Assembly (NCBI RefSeq): GCF_010668395.1
Contig: NZ_WUEY01000007.1
Coordinates: forward strand, 124,001 to 188,000
Direction of reading: 5' to 3'
From: Martinezella lusitana
GTDB lineage: Bacteria > Pseudomonadota > Alphaproteobacteria > Rhizobiales > Rhizobiaceae
DNA: 64,000 nt
The translations under genes and the position numbers were made by a program. Position 1 is the first letter of the stretch, and every line of letters starts with the position of its first letter. Below are positions 61,827-64,000 of this stretch, in pieces. The notes beneath the pieces were generated by a model, which had not been told where the DNA came from, ran no database searches, and saw only the letters and a list, made by a program, of their open reading frames with translations.

Positions 61827-62296
61827 TCGGCATTTTTAAACCATCGCATGCATCGTTTCGGTAGCGCGTTCTAAGATACCGAGCTACAATCGAAGCATCG
61901 GAATCCCGGAGGCTGCGATGGGTTTTGATGCCGCGACAAAGAGCACTGCAGGGCCGGTCTTCATTGCCGGTTTTCCGCTCGTCGCCTGCTCGCGGCTCCC
62001 CATCGGCACCTGCGGCCGCGGCGGCAGAAACGACGTGGCCCATCGATCGCCGATGCAATCGCCAACGGCCGGGAACGCCGATTGAAACAGTGTGGGCCGG
62101 TGCCCTGTCGGATCGCCGCCCGAAGAAAGACAGTTCAGCGCGCGAGTGTTTTTGAAGACTTGCGAAACGGCACAGAAATGGTTCATACCAATACAGGACG
62201 ATCATATTGCGCATATGACCCTTTCAAAAGGAAAGGTCATTCCGTGCGGAAGCGCATCGCCCGTGCGACAATCTCCAACGCTTTGCTGGAACGACC
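61827..62296. other. Region upstream of the sigma factor gene
   Basis: A 470-base gap. A 55-codon frame at 61918-62085 (ATG five bases after GGAGG; product starts MGFDAATKSTAGPVFIAG) lacks any recognised domain. A bulged hairpin ATGACC..TTTC with GAAAGGTCAT (62215-62240) lies 57 bases before the sigma start. Frames change often, which might reflect a decayed gene, but no family is recognised. Confidence 0.4.
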
Positions 62297-62809
62297 ATGC
62301 CAACGCCGGTAGCAGCCATCGATATCAGACGGGATCTGGTCGGTCTTCTTCCGAAGCTCCGCCGCTTCGCGGTGACGCTGACCGGCGATCTGGCCGAAGC
62401 GGATGAGCTTGTCCAGAGCATCTGCCAGCGCGGCATCGCCAAGTCCCATCTCTGGAACAGCGGCAGCAAGCTGGAGAGCTGGCTCTACACCATGGCCCGG
62501 CATCAATGGGTCGATGAGGCGCGGCGTCACAAGCTGCGTCCGGCGGCCAAGGGCAATGCGCTGGAACAGGGCGAACCGGCATCGGGGATCCATTTAAATC
62601 CTGTGGAAGCCAGTGAAGCGCACCGTCTCGTCACATCTTTGCCCGAAGGGCTTGCGAGTGTCTTCCTGCTGGTCGATGTCGAAGGGCATAGCTACAAGCA
62701 GGCAGCCGATATCCTCGGCATACCGCTATCGGCAGTGATGTCGCGGCTCTCCAGCGCACGCCTTTACCTTGCCTCTCAGGGTCACAGCCGCTCGCCTCGA
62801 AGGTTTTAA
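62297..62809 (+). CDS. ECF sigma factor
   Basis: A 170-residue group 4 sigma factor. Region 2 includes LLPKLRRFAVTLTGDLAEADELVQ and LESWLYTMARHQWVDEARR (-10 recognition and melting). Region 4 is LPEGLASVFLLVDVEGHSYKQAADILGIPLSAVMSRLSSARLYL, with a helix-turn-helix. The order with a downstream membrane protein identifies a sigma/anti-sigma pair. Target promoters and inducing signals are unknown. The ATG follows GGAACG, without a strong ribosome binding site. Confidence 0.9.
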   Translation: MPTPVAAIDIRRDLVGLLPKLRRFAVTLTGDLAEADELVQSICQRGIAKSHLWNSGSKLESWLYTMARHQWVDEARRHKLRPAAKGNALEQGEPASGIHLNPVEASEAHRLVTSLPEGLASVFLLVDVEGHSYKQAADILGIPLSAVMSRLSSARLYLASQGHSRSPRRF

Positions 62810-62821
62810 AAATTGCAAGAC

Positions 62822-63655
62822 ATGAAGAAGATGCCGCTCGAAGTCCGCCTGTCCGCCTTCATGGATGGCGAGATGAGTCGCGAAGAAAAGGAAGAGCTGG
62901 AAAAGCTCCTTGCTTCGGACCCGGACGCTCGCCGCATCTTCGATGAGTTGAAACATGGCTCCGACGTCGGCCGCAAGGCGTTCGACGAGGTTCTGAAAGA
63001 GCCGGTGCCGCTGGCACTCGTTCGCTCCATTAAGAGCACGCAGCCTCCGAAAACCCGCGACACTTCCCCCCGCCTCGCCCGGCCGTCCCTGAAACTGGCG
63101 CCGACAGGCAGGCAGTCGCTGGCAGCAGCCCTCATCCTGTTCGCGCTTGGCGGCGGCATAGGCTATTTCTTCGGCATGCAGCCATCCGATGTCCCGGCGG
63201 CTGCACCGGCCAACCCCGCTCAGGCTGCCGCGCGCAGCTGGCTGGATGACATCGCGGCCTATCATCGCGTCTATTCGCGCCAGCCGCGCCACATGGTCGA
63301 GATGCAGGCAAGCGAGCTCGACGAGATCTCCAAGTGGCTGGTGAGCACGGTCGGCGTCAAATTCAACTTTCCGGATCTCGCCGCCGAAGGCCTCGTCTTT
63401 CAGGGTGGGCGGATGTTCATCGCCGGCGGCAAGCCCGTCGGACAGCTGATCTACAAGAACCTCGATGGCGATGTCGTCGCCATCTGTTTCACCAAGGCCG
63501 ACGGCACTGCCGACGACGACGATTTCAACGAAACCATCAAGGACGATATCAGCATCGTCTCGTGGCATCGCAACGACGCTGTTTATGCCGTCGTGGGCCC
63601 CTCCTCGGATCCAATGCTCGACCAGATCGCCAACAGGGTATCCTCAGAGATCTGA
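62822..63655 (+). CDS. Membrane anti-sigma factor
   Basis: A 277-residue protein that starts 12 bases after the sigma factor gene. The N-terminal part (about 1-75) is the helical anti-sigma domain: LEVRLSAFMDGEMSREEKEELEKLL. It has no HxxxCxxC zinc motif. One transmembrane helix follows (about 100-118, LAAALILFALGGGIGYFFGM), and a periplasmic domain of about 155 residues that may sense a signal. The ATG at 62822 is an estimate; an upstream TTG at 62813 is possible. By family knowledge it holds the sigma factor inactive at the membrane. Confidence 0.85.
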   Translation: MKKMPLEVRLSAFMDGEMSREEKEELEKLLASDPDARRIFDELKHGSDVGRKAFDEVLKEPVPLALVRSIKSTQPPKTRDTSPRLARPSLKLAPTGRQSLAAALILFALGGGIGYFFGMQPSDVPAAAPANPAQAAARSWLDDIAAYHRVYSRQPRHMVEMQASELDEISKWLVSTVGVKFNFPDLAAEGLVFQGGRMFIAGGKPVGQLIYKNLDGDVVAICFTKADGTADDDDFNETIKDDISIVSWHRNDAVYAVVGPSSDPMLDQIANRVSSEI

Positions 63656-63755
63656 TGGAGCTTCCGCTCGTTTTGCAGCTTGCGGCTGCGAGCTGGCCGA
63701 TGGATAATGATTTGCGGCAATCGCAAGAGTCCAATAGTTTTGCTGGAGTTTCGAC

Positions 63756-63956
63756 ATGTCCGACGTTCTGCTGACCCTTCCGGAAATCGACAAGCGTATC
63801 GCAGCGATAAGAGAAAACCTTCGTGAATTGATCGAACAGGCAGCCGCCTTTTCCGGCGCAGCCGACGAAGAACGGACATCGGAGCGGATCGCTGATCAGG
63901 AAGAGGAACTCGAACGCCTGACAAAGCAGCGCGACGCACTCTCGCAAAAATCGTGA
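63756..63956 (+). CDS. Small coiled-coil protein
   Basis: A 66-residue, nearly all-helical acidic protein (IDKRIAAIRENLRELIEQAA, then RIADQEEELERLTKQRDAL), predicted to form a coiled coil. GGAG precedes the ATG by nine bases. No family is recognised. About 100 bases from the anti-sigma gene, with a weak hairpin (CAGCTTGC/GCGAGCTG, 63676-63695) between. Confidence 0.65.
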   Translation: MSDVLLTLPEIDKRIAAIRENLRELIEQAAAFSGAADEERTSERIADQEEELERLTKQRDALSQKS

Positions 63957-64000
63957 ATGCAGAGACGGCGGGTCGTCGATATGGCCAGCTCCATTGCTAG

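Noticed and set aside
61918..62085. A 55-codon frame with GGAGG upstream
   Set aside because: Possible small gene, but no conserved motif, and alternative frames over the same DNA are equally open. Kept only as a note in the intergenic entry.

Overview
The window is typical chromosomal DNA of an alphaproteobacterium, most likely a Rhizobiaceae member (Rhizobium/Agrobacterium group). Supporting signs are high GC with dense operons, the conserved order lgt-midA-pgeF, a petABC operon followed by apt, BA14K, DUF1236 and YbjN-like proteins, prs and rplY near pth and ychF, and an intergenic repeat after prs that resembles rhizobial RIME elements. I see no rRNA, tRNA, insertion sequence, phage or CRISPR array. 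Most of the region is core genome with lineage-specific accessory genes in between.

Layout. 0-9 kb: a partial DUF2188 gene, a Ca2+/H+ antiporter, aspartate aminotransferase, a PQQ-type sugar dehydrogenase, a DMT exporter, cspA, a BA14K envelope protein, an MBL-fold hydrolase, an SH3-DUF1236 protein and a small glycine-rich membrane protein. 9-15 kb: a MarR regulator, OmpR-type response regulator and sensor kinase (regulator order recalls petP-petR), then a DUF1349 protein, and on the minus strand ubiK and a YbjN-proC-csaA operon. 15-21.5 kb: lgt, midA, pgeF, an M24-fold protein lacking metal ligands, a glutamine-rich lipoprotein and prs. 21.5-26 kb: a minus-strand operon of two large periplasmic paralogs of unknown function plus an MFS transporter. 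26-33 kb: rplY, a GGDEF-EAL protein with an adjacent orphan solute-binding protein, pth, a GNAT, clpS and ychF. 33-38.8 kb: a DUF2157 membrane protein, a MaoC pair, apt and petABC. 39-46 kb: an EEP-family membrane protein, two tandem ABC exporters preceded by a candidate 18-residue leader peptide, trmL, and an unknown protein with a GHSKG hydrolase elbow. 46-51 kb: small unknown genes, hemF, a DUF1059 gene, and the cca-NUDIX-DUF1285 operon. 51-58.4 kb: a MoxR-DUF58-BatA/DUF4159-large membrane protein operon. 58-64 kb: GNATs, glutathionyl-hydroquinone reductase, NUDIX, metallophosphoesterase, and an ECF sigma/anti-sigma pair.

Themes. Housekeeping translation (rplY, pth, ychF, trmL, cca), respiration (petABC, ubiK, and midA by family knowledge), envelope assembly (lgt, pgeF, lipoprotein, BA14K, MoxR operon) and signalling (MarR/OmpR/HK, GGDEF-EAL, ECF) dominate. 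The least explained parts are the leader-peptide region upstream of the ABC exporters (44.05-44.26 kb), the duplicated periplasmic proteins (22.8-25.8 kb), the metal-less M24 protein (18.3-19.5 kb) and several sharp dyads in intergenic DNA that could be operators or RNA hairpins. All functional assignments rest on motif recognition by eye; no database search was run.
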